From Chara braunii (Eukaryota > Streptophyta > Charophyceae > Charales > Characeae): 30,372 nt of DNA. The stretch covers positions 4,404,976 through 4,435,347 of the forward strand of contig BFEA01000028.1 in NCBI GenBank assembly GCA_003427395.1, in the 5' to 3' direction. Each line of letters starts with the position of its first letter. Positions within the stretch are counted from its first letter, which is position 1. Under the pieces are notes generated by a model. The model ran no database searches, was not told where the DNA came from, and worked only from the letters and a program-made list of their open reading frames with translations. The translations under genes and the position numbers were made by a program. Below are positions 20,303-29,985 of the stretch, piece after piece.

Positions 20303-20603
20303 CACCAGGTGTGGTGCTCCGCTAGTGGTAGAGATGGAGATGGAGGAAGAAGGGGGGAGTGAGATGGCACAACGCAGCTCCCCACGCAAGACTCCAACGT
20401 ACTCCAAAATGTGCAAGTGAAGAATGAGTAAAAAAACAGACAATGGCTGGGGTATACCCCAGCGGACTTACAAACTAGACTGGACTGGCTGGTACCGACA
20501 GAGGTACTGGCCTGGAATGGACTGGACTGCCCCCGAATAGAACACAGGCCTGTGAGAACAGGCCAAGGGGCTGGTCTCACAGGCCCACCATAGGTCCGCT
20601 ACA
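20292..20603 (-). repeat. Right LTR (5' LTR) of the chromovirus
   Basis: The sequence visible from 20303 matches the left LTR from 10152. The first 11 or so bases are in the gap, so the start is extrapolated. The right end is GTCCGCTACA at 20594-20603, followed by the ATGAT duplication. The 11-bp hairpin arms are conserved (20547-20557 and 20575-20585). Confidence 0.8.
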
Positions 20604-20608
20604 ATGAT
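20604..20608. repeat. Target site duplication, right copy
   Basis: ATGAT follows the LTR end and equals 10136-10140. Confidence 0.8.
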
Positions 20609-21203
20609 GGTGGAATGTTTGTGGGATGGTATGAGGATTAATAGGGGACCAGGGGGCGATCTGTACATTGATCTTAGGGTGACAGAGACCGTATACCTGC
20701 CGGAACTGGGGTGGTACATATTGGGAACGGAGTTGGCACTGGGACACGGGTTGTTACCAATCTTCCAGAGGGCTACTAGGACACTCAACCGGGTAGGCCA
20801 AGAAGTGCGGGGGAGAAGAAACGTGGGATTGAGAACCCGGGTGGAGGTAGGGGGTTGGCGGGAGTTCAAGGCCCTAATGACAGGGCTGATGTGCCGAGTT
20901 CCCCGCTTCATGGTGGATCTGGTATTTGGTAGCCTCAAGAGAGTCGGGGACCTGGTGGATTCGACTCTGGTCTGGATCCACCACTTCCGGTCACAAATGA
21001 CGGGAATGTTTTACGACGTATCGGTCAAGCATGGACCGTTCTGGGGGAATCGGGCCCGGGAATTGCTTGACCTCATTGAAATTTTGATATTCGATTTGCC
21101 TCGCCTGGCTTTTGAGGAATATGAACCGATAATCGTCAGGGAAATAGAGATGGGAGAAAACTATCTTGCTGGGGTGGCTGACCTGTTCGGGGAACCAGAT
21201 TAG
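20604..21203 (+). pseudogene. Accessory ORF D, 3' part
   Basis: This continues the gene interrupted at 10140. Blocks in order: MVECLWDG (aligning with the FLWIETVW block of A), GWYILGTEL, GGWREFKAL, VPRFMVDLVFGSLKRVGDL, then FYDVSVKHGPFWGNRARELLDLIEIL, which is the best-preserved family signature, and a helical end GENYLAGVADLFGEPD. It stops at TAG 21201-21203. It is open throughout with no stop or shift, so this copy was probably functional until the chromovirus inserted. It is not a gene with its own start at 20604. Function unknown. Confidence 0.75.
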
Positions 21204-21660
21204 CAAGGCAGGCCTGAGGGACAAGCATGAGAAAACGCGTTGGGGAAAGATAGGGAAATAAGGGATGGGCACTAAGATAAGAAGGCAACCATCAGCAAAA
21301 AAGGGAGGGGGGGCAGTGGTTGGAGTTCCGTCCGACCCGATAGTGCGGCAAGGAGGAACTAGGAAGACCACCCGCACCAGAAAACTCTGGGGCATTTGGA
21401 GGTCGAAAAGCCAAAAGGGCCATCCTCGATAAGGAAGCCACTGGCTCAAACACCGCCCTAAGAGTCAAAGCGCGGCAGTAATAAAATGCCGAACAGCGGT
21501 GGCAAGTCACCTGACAGAAGAAAACCTGAAGGACGCCCTGGGAAAGAAAAGTCAGGGGAGTCGTACCGAGTAATGTAAGGCACAAGAAGCATGAGAATAG
21601 GCGGATTCTAGGGTCGGGACTAGGGGAGTTATGAACAACCGGCCAATTTTTGCAATTTTT
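21204..21660 (+). other. Spacer between ORF D and gag
   Basis: No gene is visible. Its first part (AGGCAGGCCTGAGG, then GATAGGGAAATAAGGGATGGG) resembles the spacer between B and C (AGGCAGGCATGAGG, then AAGATAAGGGATTGGG), which suggests that ORF and spacer were amplified together. Confidence 0.5.
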
Positions 21661-21674
21661 TTTTTCATGTGCAG
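21650..21674 (+). promoter_or_regulatory. Candidate 3' splice site before gag
   Basis: A run of T (about 21656-21665) ends CATGTGCAG with AG at 21673-21674, 13 nt before the gag ATG at 21688. The T run would encode a Phe stretch if the earlier ATG (21631) were used, which argues for the later start. Confidence 0.5.
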
Positions 21675-21687
21675 GCTAGGTAAAGGA

Positions 21688-23322
21688 ATGGCGACCGAAG
21701 AAGGGATCGATGACCAGCAGAGCGGAGGGAATCAGGGCACGAACGGGGATGGGGAACGAAACGAGGGATCGGCGAGGGATCGAGAGTCAGCCAAATCGGA
21801 AGGAACCCGAGAAGACGGGAAGGACCTCTCAACTGGACAAAGCTCGGGGAAAGCTGGGGGTAGCAAAAAGGGACCTCAGGAAAACAGGGAAGGGGGAAAC
21901 GATATCAGAACAAGCCCTCGGAACTCGGAAGGAACCACCCCTAAAAAGACGAAAGTCTCGGATGCCCGTCGTAAACTGGCAGAGATAGAAAAGCGGACTG
22001 AAGAATTTAAAGCAAGGCTTATCGAGCAGATGATGGCCGAGGAAGAGGAGGACCCCCAGGGCGCGGGGTCACGTGAGGGACGCAGGACCGGTCAGGACGA
22101 GGCCAGGTATGGAGGGAAGGATAATAGTCACAAGGGAACGCCTAACAAGAAGGGGAAGGACAAGGACGACCCCCCAACGGAAGGGACGGAAAACGCTATG
22201 ACCCCGCCCACCATTGACAGCGGCACTAGCCGACTGCCCGCCACGCCGAAAATAACAGGGGCATGCGACGGACTCTGGAGCCTTAGGGAAAGGGTGCTAG
22301 GATGGTTTGACCCAGAAGGAACGCCGAAAGCCAGGGAGAAGCAGAGGGAAAGCAAGGAAGGGGAAGAGACTAGTGCTACTGGAGAAACGGGTAGCTCCGA
22401 AGGAGGTCTCAAGAGGATAGTCGCCACCCTCACCCGGGCACTAAACAAGAACCAGGGGTATCTCGCAGATGCAAAGAAGAAACTCACGTTCGATGGGGCA
22501 AACATTACGGAGTTTCTAATAGACTATGAGAACCTAGCAACCTTACTGAAATGGACGGAAGAGGAAAAGATGGATCACCTAGGGCAGTACGTGTCGCTAA
22601 GCTTGGGAAGGGACATTATGACCATCGTCGCTTCCAGTGGATCCTGGAAAGAAGCCAGGAACGAGATGATGAGGAAATACCTGAAGGCAGAGAAAGTGGC
22701 AACAGAGGCCGAATTAGCAGCAGTCCAGAGGAAAAACAATGCGACTTACAACGATTTCCTAAGGGCGTTTACGTTAGTGGCTCTGCGAATTCTCGGGGTA
22801 ACGGACCGCATAATGAGTAAATATTTTCTTAGGCAGTTCTCCGAGTTTGATAAGGATAAGATTTTATCAGCATACCAGCAGACCAGCAAGTTTGAATACA
22901 CAAGGGATGTGGATTTCAGTACGGTAACAGATCTTGCAGAGAAGACAGTGGTAACTGAGACCCTGGCCCTGCTTAAGGAAGGGGAGGTTATAGACCTGAC
23001 TGGAAAGACGGGGGATAAGGTCAAAAAGAGAATAGAGAGCCTGCATGAAAGGGTGCACAGGGTTGACAGCAAGATGGACAAAATGGAAAATGCGCTATTA
23101 GTAATGCAGGCGCAGGTGTCCCGACCCTCCCTCCCGCCCCAAGAAGCCGTAATACCGGCAGTAGTAGCAAATCGAGGTTTCGCCAGAAGGGACCCGACCA
23201 ATAAACAATGCAAATATTGTACAATGGTCGGGCATTTCGTGAGAACTTGTCCGAGACTTAACCACGACATCATCAGACAGAGGTGTAGTAGGTCCCTCAA
23301 AGGTGAGATTCTTGGACCTTAG
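21688..23322 (+). pseudogene. Gag with zinc knuckle, outer element
   Basis: The structural protein of the outer retrotransposon. ATG at 21688 (MATEEGIDD) is preferred to 21631 because a splice-acceptor-like T run separates them. The first 240 residues or so are highly charged, Gly, Lys and Glu-rich and probably disordered. The capsid-like core follows (LTFDGANITEFLIDYENLA, KWTEEEKMDHLGQYV, then a helix with SWKEARNEMMRKYL), then a coiled-coil-like stretch (KKRIESLHERVHRVDSKMDK) and a CX2CX4HX4C zinc knuckle (C-KY-C-TMVG-H-FVRT-C) near 23209-23251. A TAG at 23320-23322 ends the frame, but the same frame stays open after it to 23976, so gag and protease were probably one polyprotein. Confidence 0.75.
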
Positions 23323-23979
23323 GGAGAGCGCGTAAACTGGAATTCGCCAGGAGGAATGCGGCGTGCCGTCATCCTCCTGAATAACTTGGATATAGCTGTC
23401 GTAGAAGCAGAGCCGGTAGCTGAGCTTGTCTGGGACCAACCAAGGGGGCGCGGGCCGCAGGTCAACTTCATCATGGAAGGTAATGGGCAGGATAGGGTAA
23501 ATATTATTACCCGAGGGGCTGGCGCGGAAAAGAAGCTCATCCGAGACACAGTAATGGAAGAAGCCGCGGGGCCTAGAGCAGATCAGGAGGAAGCCGAGGC
23601 CGGGGAACAGGAGAAGGTTTATGGAAAAACAAGGGAAGAGGAACCGGTAGATAAAGCCATGGCGGCAAAGAAGAAGTTCAGGTACCAGATCCCGATTCTA
23701 ACGCTGCCCGAATTAGATGACACTTTGAGCAAGCTCCTGGGCACCATGGTGTCGGTATCCTTCCAGACCATGCTACAGGCAAGCCCGAGACTGCTCAAGG
23801 GCCTTAGGCAACTATTGATGTGTAAATGTGTAAAAGTAGAGGAGGCTCTGGAACCACAGGAACAAGGACCCGAGGAGGCCGAGGCACCACAAGGAGTCTC
23901 TAACCTCCAAAGCATTCCAGGGGGCCTGGAAGATTTGGAAAAAGCCTTTGCTGACATTCGTCTGAATCTGCCGGACTGA
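23323..23979 (+). pseudogene. Gag-protease linker region, outer element
   Basis: It is in the same frame as gag and protease, between the stops at 23320-23322 (TAG) and 23977-23979 (TGA). It starts with GERVNWNSPGGMRRAV, then has acidic Glu and Ala-rich stretches and a helical block (YQIPILTLPELDDTLSKLLG, then ASPRLLKGLRQLLM). In agaricomycete relatives a similar block lies just upstream of protease; I match it from memory, not from a search. Not a separate gene in my view. Confidence 0.5.
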
Positions 23980-23994
23980 GAAGGTGGCGAAGTC

Positions 23995-24912
23995 ATGAGA
24001 GCACCGCCCGACACTAAACTTAGCTTTCACGCACAACCTGTAAGAAAACTTAAAGTCCAGGTTGAAACTCACCACACCGATGCATTAGTGGATGGTGGCG
24101 CGGAAATCACCCTCATACGACGGGATTTCGCAACAATCACGGGGTGCACAATAAACAAGGAGGTAGCAGGGAGTATCAGGGGAGCGGGCGGAGAAATTCC
24201 CTTCACTGGGTATGTCACTAAATGCGCGGTCAGGGCAGGAATTCAGGAATCCATCTGGTCCTTCCAACGGATGACCGTCATGGAAGAAATGGACCATGAC
24301 ATAATCCTTGGGAGACCATGGTGCGCCAATGTAGAAATGATTGGCATGCACCTGCATGATGGCACGTATATGGTAGATATAGAGGATCCGGTGACTGGTT
24401 GCGGAGAACTCTTCCGACTCCTCGGAACCGGAGGGGACCCTCCCAAGGGTAAGCTGGCAACCTGGTCGCCGACGTTTGAAGAAAGCGCACGGAAAGGCGC
24501 ATTCGCACGGATGGAAGGGATGAGGGAAAGGGTAGAAATTATGATTGAGGAGGCGTTTAGCAAAAAGGAATGGATCAAAATGGGTCTGTCTCTAAAGAAA
24601 AGGAGACAGGAGGACGAGGTCCTAGGAGTCATGCTCGCAGAAAAGGAGTCGGAGATTCAACTTGGGGCCAGCCTGCCCAAGCCAAAGGAGGGACCAAAGG
24701 AAACGACACAAGTAGTACTCGAAATCTCTGACTTGCTGCAGCTCATCAAAACTATTAGATACCATAAAGTTGGGGTAGATCCGACAACACTTGCAAGATT
24801 TGAAGAAGAAATCCAGAAAGGCTACTGCCTCAATGGGAAGGTTGTCAGTCTTCAACCCTGTGCCATGGAGGTGGCAAGGCCAATCCCGACCGTTCATTTT
24901 TTAGGAGAATGA
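23995..24912 (+). pseudogene. Aspartic protease, outer element
   Basis: A pepsin-like retroelement protease of the polyprotein. The active-site region reads DALVDGGAEITLI, where the family normally has Asp-Thr-Gly or Asp-Ser-Gly; here the middle residue is Gly, which would be expected to weaken activity. The conserved second block is HDIILGRPW. After protease comes a helical region (KKEWIKMGLSLKKRRQEDEV) and a closing block VARPIPTVHFLGE. The frame ends at TGA 24910-24912, while the polymerase is in the -1 frame. A T TTT TTA heptamer lies nine bases earlier in the correct phase. Confidence 0.7.
24897..24903 (+). promoter_or_regulatory. Candidate -1 ribosomal frameshift heptamer
   Basis: T TTT TTA sits in phase with the protease frame (codons CAT TTT TTA), followed by a stop 6 nt later. 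A -1 slip enters the frame of the polymerase. That frame then meets a TGA at 24930-24932, aligned just before the KYKPVGKK block, so the site cannot work in this copy. I see no clear downstream hairpin or pseudoknot. Confidence 0.4.
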
Positions 24913-24932
24913 TCCCAGAAGGGAGTGTGTGA

Positions 24933-27900
24933 AAGTACAAACCCGTAGGGAAGAAGACCAAGCCGGTCTCGATCCTGGTAGAAACATCAAAGGAAGAGGT
25001 CATGGAAAAAGAAGAACATATCCTACGGGTTATAAGGGAGAGGCGGGCAACCGAAGGGCATCGCATACCAGATGAGGNAGCAGATACCATGAAAATAGGA
25101 GTGGAAGGGTTTCTAACAGCGGAGGAAACTCAGTTTATAAGGAAGGCGTGTTAGGAGTTCCATTTAGTTTTCGCTTTCAATGATCACCAGAAAGGGCGGT
25201 TGGACGCAAAGCTAGTTCCTCCGGTTAGGATCCACACGGTAGAGCATGAATGCTGGAATGATAAAGGGTCTGCTTACGAGTTTGGGATTGCAGCGGAAGT
25301 CAATGACCTGCTTAGGGCCAAGATAGATTCGTTTGTGGCTGAGCCCACCGCATCCCCTTATGCGAACAAATGGTTCGTTTTCCGGAAGCCCAACAAGACG
25401 CTCAGGTGGATCCAGGACTTGCAGAAGCTCAATGCGGTAACAATTAGGGATGCAGGCTCGCTCCCACAGGCGGACTTGCTTGCCGAATCTCACGCCGAGC
25501 GGAGCATTTACTCCTTGATAGACCTGTACTCAGGATACGACCAGTTGCCACTTGATGCGAGGGATAGACCATATACCGCAATGCACACCTACGTAGGGCA
25601 GCTGCAGATGCAAGTGACCCCTATGGGCTTCACAAATGCGGTAGCAGAGGCGCAGAGGAGGATGCTCGCCGTTGCAGGGGATATGTTTCCGGAAAAGTGT
25701 GAACCTTATACAGATGATAATCCCGTAAAAGGCGCAAGGTACAAGGACGAGGCAGTGGTCCAACCGGACGTACAGAAGTTTGTTTGGGATCACTTGCAGG
25801 ATATTAAGGACTTGCTCAAGCGATTCCTAGTTTACAATATTACTGCAAGCGGACCCAAGAGCATCCTGGCCGTCCCGGAAGTAACCATACTAGGGTTTCG
25901 TTGTGGGGCCTCTGGAAGGAAACCTGACCCAGCAAAGACGGATAAAATTTCTCAATGGCCAACACCCCTGCGCACCACAACGGAAGTACGAGCCTTCCTA
26001 GGGGTGGTCGGATTCTGGAGAATCTTCATCAAAGGATTTGCAAAGATAGCTGAGCCTATCCGCGCAATGATCAGGGAAGGGGGTACTATGGAATGGACTG
26101 AGGATAGGGAAGTGGCAGCCCAGACCCTCAAAGATATCCTGTCTTCCGATGAAGTTACTTTAGCGGCACCCTGCTTCAATGACGAAGTAGGACGGTCCTT
26201 CATCTTAGAAACAGATGGCGGACCAATGGAAATAGGAGGGGTATTGATACAGAAAAGCGAGAAGGGCAAGGAAAGACCAATCAAATTTGAAAGTAGGACC
26301 CTGAATTCGGTAGAACGGCGGTACTCACAGTTCGAGAAGGAGGTCTTAGCGATCCTGCATTGCCTTAAGACCTTCCAGACATCCCTGTTTGGAAGGCGAT
26401 TTATCCTAAGGATCGATCCCACCAACGTCGTCGGGGCTCTAAAGAATTACAAGCCTATAGATCCGACCGTCGGGAGATGGATAGGCGTCATATGGCAATT
26501 CGACTATAAGGTCGAGCGAATTGCGGGGCTTCAAAACAGGGCAGATAGGCTGAGCAAGGTATGTATCACGCCTGAGGGAGTAGAGGACGCGGAACCAATT
26601 GACGCCTTCCTAGAATACGAAGGGGGGGCCCTTATTGTGGATTACGAAATGGCCAACTCAACACTTACAACAGGTCAGTTGCTGATTCAGACCTTGGAAA
26701 AGGGCGCGCCTGCAGTAGTTGCAAAACTCAGGGAAGGACCAGTCACCACAGTTAGGCGCGAAGAGGAAAAAGACTTGTGGGGAGCAGAAGCAGGGGCTAG
26801 AGAGGAACTGACGGCAATGGTCGTGGAAAGGGGACGGGACGTCGTGATGACGTTGACCGAAACCTGGGCGCAGAAGGAATGCCAGTACCTAGTCAACCAG
26901 ACCCGGGAGGAGCAGGATACGGATCAGAAGGAACAAGAGTTCTTCCTCATACAGATGGATGAGAGCGTCTTTAAAGAAATCGGTCTGCTACTTGTAGGGA
27001 ACAAACAACCCATAGAAGTTAGCTCCAAGGCAAGGGAGGAAGCTGAGAAGTACGTCTTACGAAATGGTCACCTGTTCAAGAAAGAGGAAGGGATGATGCC
27101 TAGGCGTGTCGTTTGTGGGAGGTCTAGGCAGCTGGACGTAATTCAGGCAATGCATGATGGGCGAGCTGGAGGTCACCGGTCGTCAAAGGGGACACTTGCC
27201 AAGATCGTGCCCCTGTATTTCTGGCCAGGAATGGCAGGCATGGTCGCAACGTACTGTCAGACATGCCTGATATGTCAAGAGAGGAGCTCCGCACGGGTTT
27301 ACGAACCCCTTAGACTCACCCGGGTACTGGGACCTGGGCACCTTGTTCACCTCGATCTTGCGGTTATGCCCGTATCAACGGATGGGTTTAGATACATCTT
27401 GGATGCAAGGGACAATCTCAGTGGCTACATAGAGGCCGTAGCTCTCAAGAGGAAGACAGGGAAAGCAGTGGCCGATTGGGTGGAAGACTTCTACCTAAGA
27501 CACCCCTTCATGCGCAGGTTTATAGCAGATAATGGGACAAAATTCGTTAACCAGGAGGTGTTGAACATGCTTAAGATATTGTGTGTACCAATCAACATTA
27601 CTCAGGCCTACCATCCTGAGGCAAATTCACCAGTAGAGAGGGGCCACCAGACCTTGAAGAACACAATCGTAAAGTTGGCAGCATACGACTTGGGAAATTG
27701 GCCGCGGTATCTTAGGCAGGCAGTTTTTTTCGAGAACGTGACACCAAAGAGAACCACGGGGTGCATTCCAGCGGAACTTTGGTATGGAAGGGAGATTGAC
27801 TTTCCGGTGGAGGCCCTGGTCCCTACCTGGAATAGACTAGACGACGATCCGCACCTGACTACAGAAGAGTTAATCACGGCACGTTGCCAACAGGTCGCCA

Positions 27901-28198
27901 AAAATGAGGAGGCGCTGGACGAAGTAGTTAACCGTGTGATGGATAGTCCAATGAGGGACAAAGCAAGGTGGGACCAGGTCAAGAACATTCGGAAGGAACC
28001 ACTCCAAGTGGGGGAAAAGGTGCTAGTCAGGAACTCAGCCCTATAAAGCACGTGGTCTGGGTAGCTGGGAAAAAGGTTCAAAGGGCCCTACAGGATTGCT
28101 AAGCGGGTCGGACTGAATACGTTCCGGGCCGGGGCCCCGGACGAAAATGTTAAGTACCACCGCAACAAACGCCGGCAGGAGGTGCCAAGGGCAAAGTA
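24933..28198 (+). pseudogene. Reverse transcriptase, RNase H and integrase, outer element
   Basis: The polymerase polyprotein of the outer element, one reading frame for 3.3 kb with in-frame stops at 25152 (TAG), 28044 (TAA) and 28065 (TAG) and a TGA at 24930 just before it. There is no frameshift. RT: TVEHECW, ANKWFVFRKPNKTLRWIQDL, LIDLYSGYDQ, VTPMGFTNAV, then the catalytic YTDD at 25707-25718 followed by NPVKGARYKDE, and VRAFLGVVGFWRIFIKGFA. RNase H: ILETDGGPMEIGGVL, YSQFEKEVLAIL, ILRIDPTNVV, RADRLSK. Integrase: HHCC finger (HDGRAGGH, then CQTCLIC), catalytic Asp in VHLDLAV, Asp in IADNGTKF (27528-27530) and Glu in SPVERGHQ (27636-27638), the canonical 35 residues apart. The C-terminal module (RFKGPYRIAKRV) ends at 28198. 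There is no chromodomain. One N lies at 25078. The DDxPVKG and TVEHxxW blocks resemble agaricomycete Ty3/Gypsy-like polymerases, from memory. Confidence 0.8.
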
Positions 28199-29806
28199 AA
28201 GAGGGAGTAGCGGCAGTGAGGGGGCCTGGCCAACAGTCCGGGTGATCCCGGACCAGCCAGGCTAAGAAAAAAAAACCTAAGTTTCGAAGGCCCCACATGA
28301 GGAAATGGCTGGCCGGAGAAAATTGGAGCAAGGGGGCCGCAAACCGGAAGCGGTGCAGCCGAAAGGAGCCCCCTTGGATCTTGGGGGTGCCACTACTGCA
28401 GTCCGAGGTATAACGGCCACATGCCGGCTGCAAAATCAGATCTTGGGTAGGGTCCAACAGCTAGAAAGAAAAGAAATAGTTGTTGTACACTTGTCCCAAT
28501 AGAAATAAATGAGAAAGGGGAGAAAAAGAGGGAGAATGAAACAAAGGAGGAGGAATGGGTGGAGGAGAATGTGCCGCCAGGTTGGGACTGCAGCGGTAGG
28601 GACTGGCAGGTCTCAATGATGACCTCATCCCTCCTAGATCCTAGGAGGGCATTCCGGATTACAGAGATATGGCCCTTGGGGCATTATCTCTGCAATATCT
28701 GAAGTAAAGCAACAAAAATAAGGAAAAATGCTGATGTGAGTTGGCTGGTTTTCTTTTGGGCCATAGATCTGAGATCTGATCTCATGGTGGAGGAGATCTA
28801 GCTGTTTTTTGTGGGTTGACGCAAAACACCTAGCTCCGGAATGAGGTGGCATCAAAGTGGAGGAAAAACAAAGAGAGAAAAATGACAAAATTAAGTATTT
28901 GGCCCAAGGCTTGGACCAGATACACCAAAAAAATTAAAAATTGAAGTTAAAGGCTCAAATTTGAGCCAAGGGGAGCTTGGCGGTAGCTCGGAACGATGAG
29001 GGTCATGGATCTCAACCAAATCCAAGGCGGAGATTGTGCCGCCACTTGGAAAAATGCAACGGTCTACCCAAAAGAGGCCTAGACCAGGAAAAAAACAAGA
29101 AACGGACCTTTAGGCCCTCAATTTTCAGTAAAGGCTGCATTTTGGGTAGGGGTACCCCCAAGGCAGCTTTTTTTGAAGTGAAAAGAGGCCGGGGTAGGCC
29201 AAGGGGTAGTCCGAGAAGGTACCAGCCACTCGGACTGCATGTACCTGTCCAGGATGACGCCCGGATACCTCCGGAAAGACCTAAACCTGAAAATCTGCCT
29301 TGGAGGTACCTCGGCCCACCTAGAGGCACTTGGAGAGGCCCAGAGGTTGGGCGGTGCACTAGTTTCAGCCTACATAAGTTGAAGTTGCAGGCCGCCACTC
29401 TCATTTGAGCATTAGAAGAGCCCATGCTGCCAAAATGAGTCCATGAGAGAGTCCTAGTGGAGTAGAGCAAGGAGAAGAGAGCCGGAGCTAGCCTGGAGCC
29501 TGACTATAGTGATAAGGCTGAGGGAGGAGACCTAGAGGCTAGGACAAAGCAAGGAGAGTGGTCCGCCATAGCCCTCAGGCTGTGAGGTAGGAGGAGAGGC
29601 TAGAAGGGGTCCCCTTAGCCCTTCTAGAGGGAAGAACTCCATAGCCTTAAGAGTAAGAGTCTGCCATAGCTTGAGAAGAGGTGTGAGGGGAGGAGGAGAG
29701 AACTTGGGAGGAAGGAAAGCCATACTCAAGGAGCTAGAAATACGCCTGGGACTCCATTGCCTAGAGACCAGCAAGAGGTGAGTGAAAGAGGAGGAAGTTT
29801 CTCATC
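28199..29806 (+). other. Gene-less tail after pol
   Basis: No gene and no copy of the 5151-5615 LTR are visible. A purine-rich run (28511-28560, for example AAAGGGGAGAAAAAGAGGGAG) could be a polypurine tract, but the sequence after it does not match any part of 3890-5615. Two hairpins lie close together: CTCCTAG (28631-28637) with CTAGGAG (28641-28647), and CAGAGATA (28662-28669) with TATCTCTG (28685-28692). GGGGTACCCC is at 29150-29159. The stretch may be a long 3' noncoding region or host flank. ORFs here are short and lack motifs. Confidence 0.4.
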
Positions 29807-29967
29807 CTTCTCTCTTCTTCTTCTTCTTCTTCTTCTTCTTCTTCTTCTTCTCCTTGTTCTACCCCCTCTCCTCCTTCTTCTCCTTCTTCTTCTTCTCCCT
29901 CTTCTTCTCCTTCTTCTTCTTCCTCTCCTTCCTCTCCTTCCTCTCCTCCCCCTTCTTCATCTTCTTC
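29807..29967 (+). repeat. TTC microsatellite
   Basis: The stretch is nearly pure TTC in 29809-29850, then mixed TTC, TCC and CCT units to about 29967. The poly-Phe and poly-Leu ORFs read through it are not genes. Confidence 0.8.
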
Positions 29968-29985
29968 CTCTCTCCAAAACTAAGA

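Larger units (their letters stand above)
10141..20603 (-). mobile_element. Ty3/Gypsy chromovirus, nested and decayed
   Basis: A full-length LTR retrotransposon of about 10.46 kb, inserted into ORF D of the outer element. It has two LTRs of about 316 bp with 10-bp terminal inverted repeats (TGTAGCGGAC and GTCCGCTACA) and a 5-bp target duplication. The coding strand is minus, in the order gag, zinc knuckle, protease, RT, RNase H, integrase, chromodomain, which defines a chromovirus. All reading frames are broken by stops or frameshifts, and the integrase lacks seven residues of its catalytic core. The primer site would lie just left of 20292 and is hidden in the assembly gap. A clear polypurine tract is not visible next to the left LTR, which leaves some doubt that these LTRs belong to this gag-pol rather than to a host element around it. 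The simplest reading is one element. Confidence 0.85.

Noticed and set aside
19496-20580. Long ORFs in both directions across 19618-20302
   Set aside because: They are open only because the gap is unsequenced.
20604-21203. Independent gene starting at 20604
   Set aside because: The ATG is the target duplication plus interrupted ORF D; the N-terminal family blocks are at 9977-10140.
21631-21687. Upstream start for the outer gag
   Set aside because: It reads through a T run with a splice-acceptor-like end; the ATG at 21688 starts the plausible protein.
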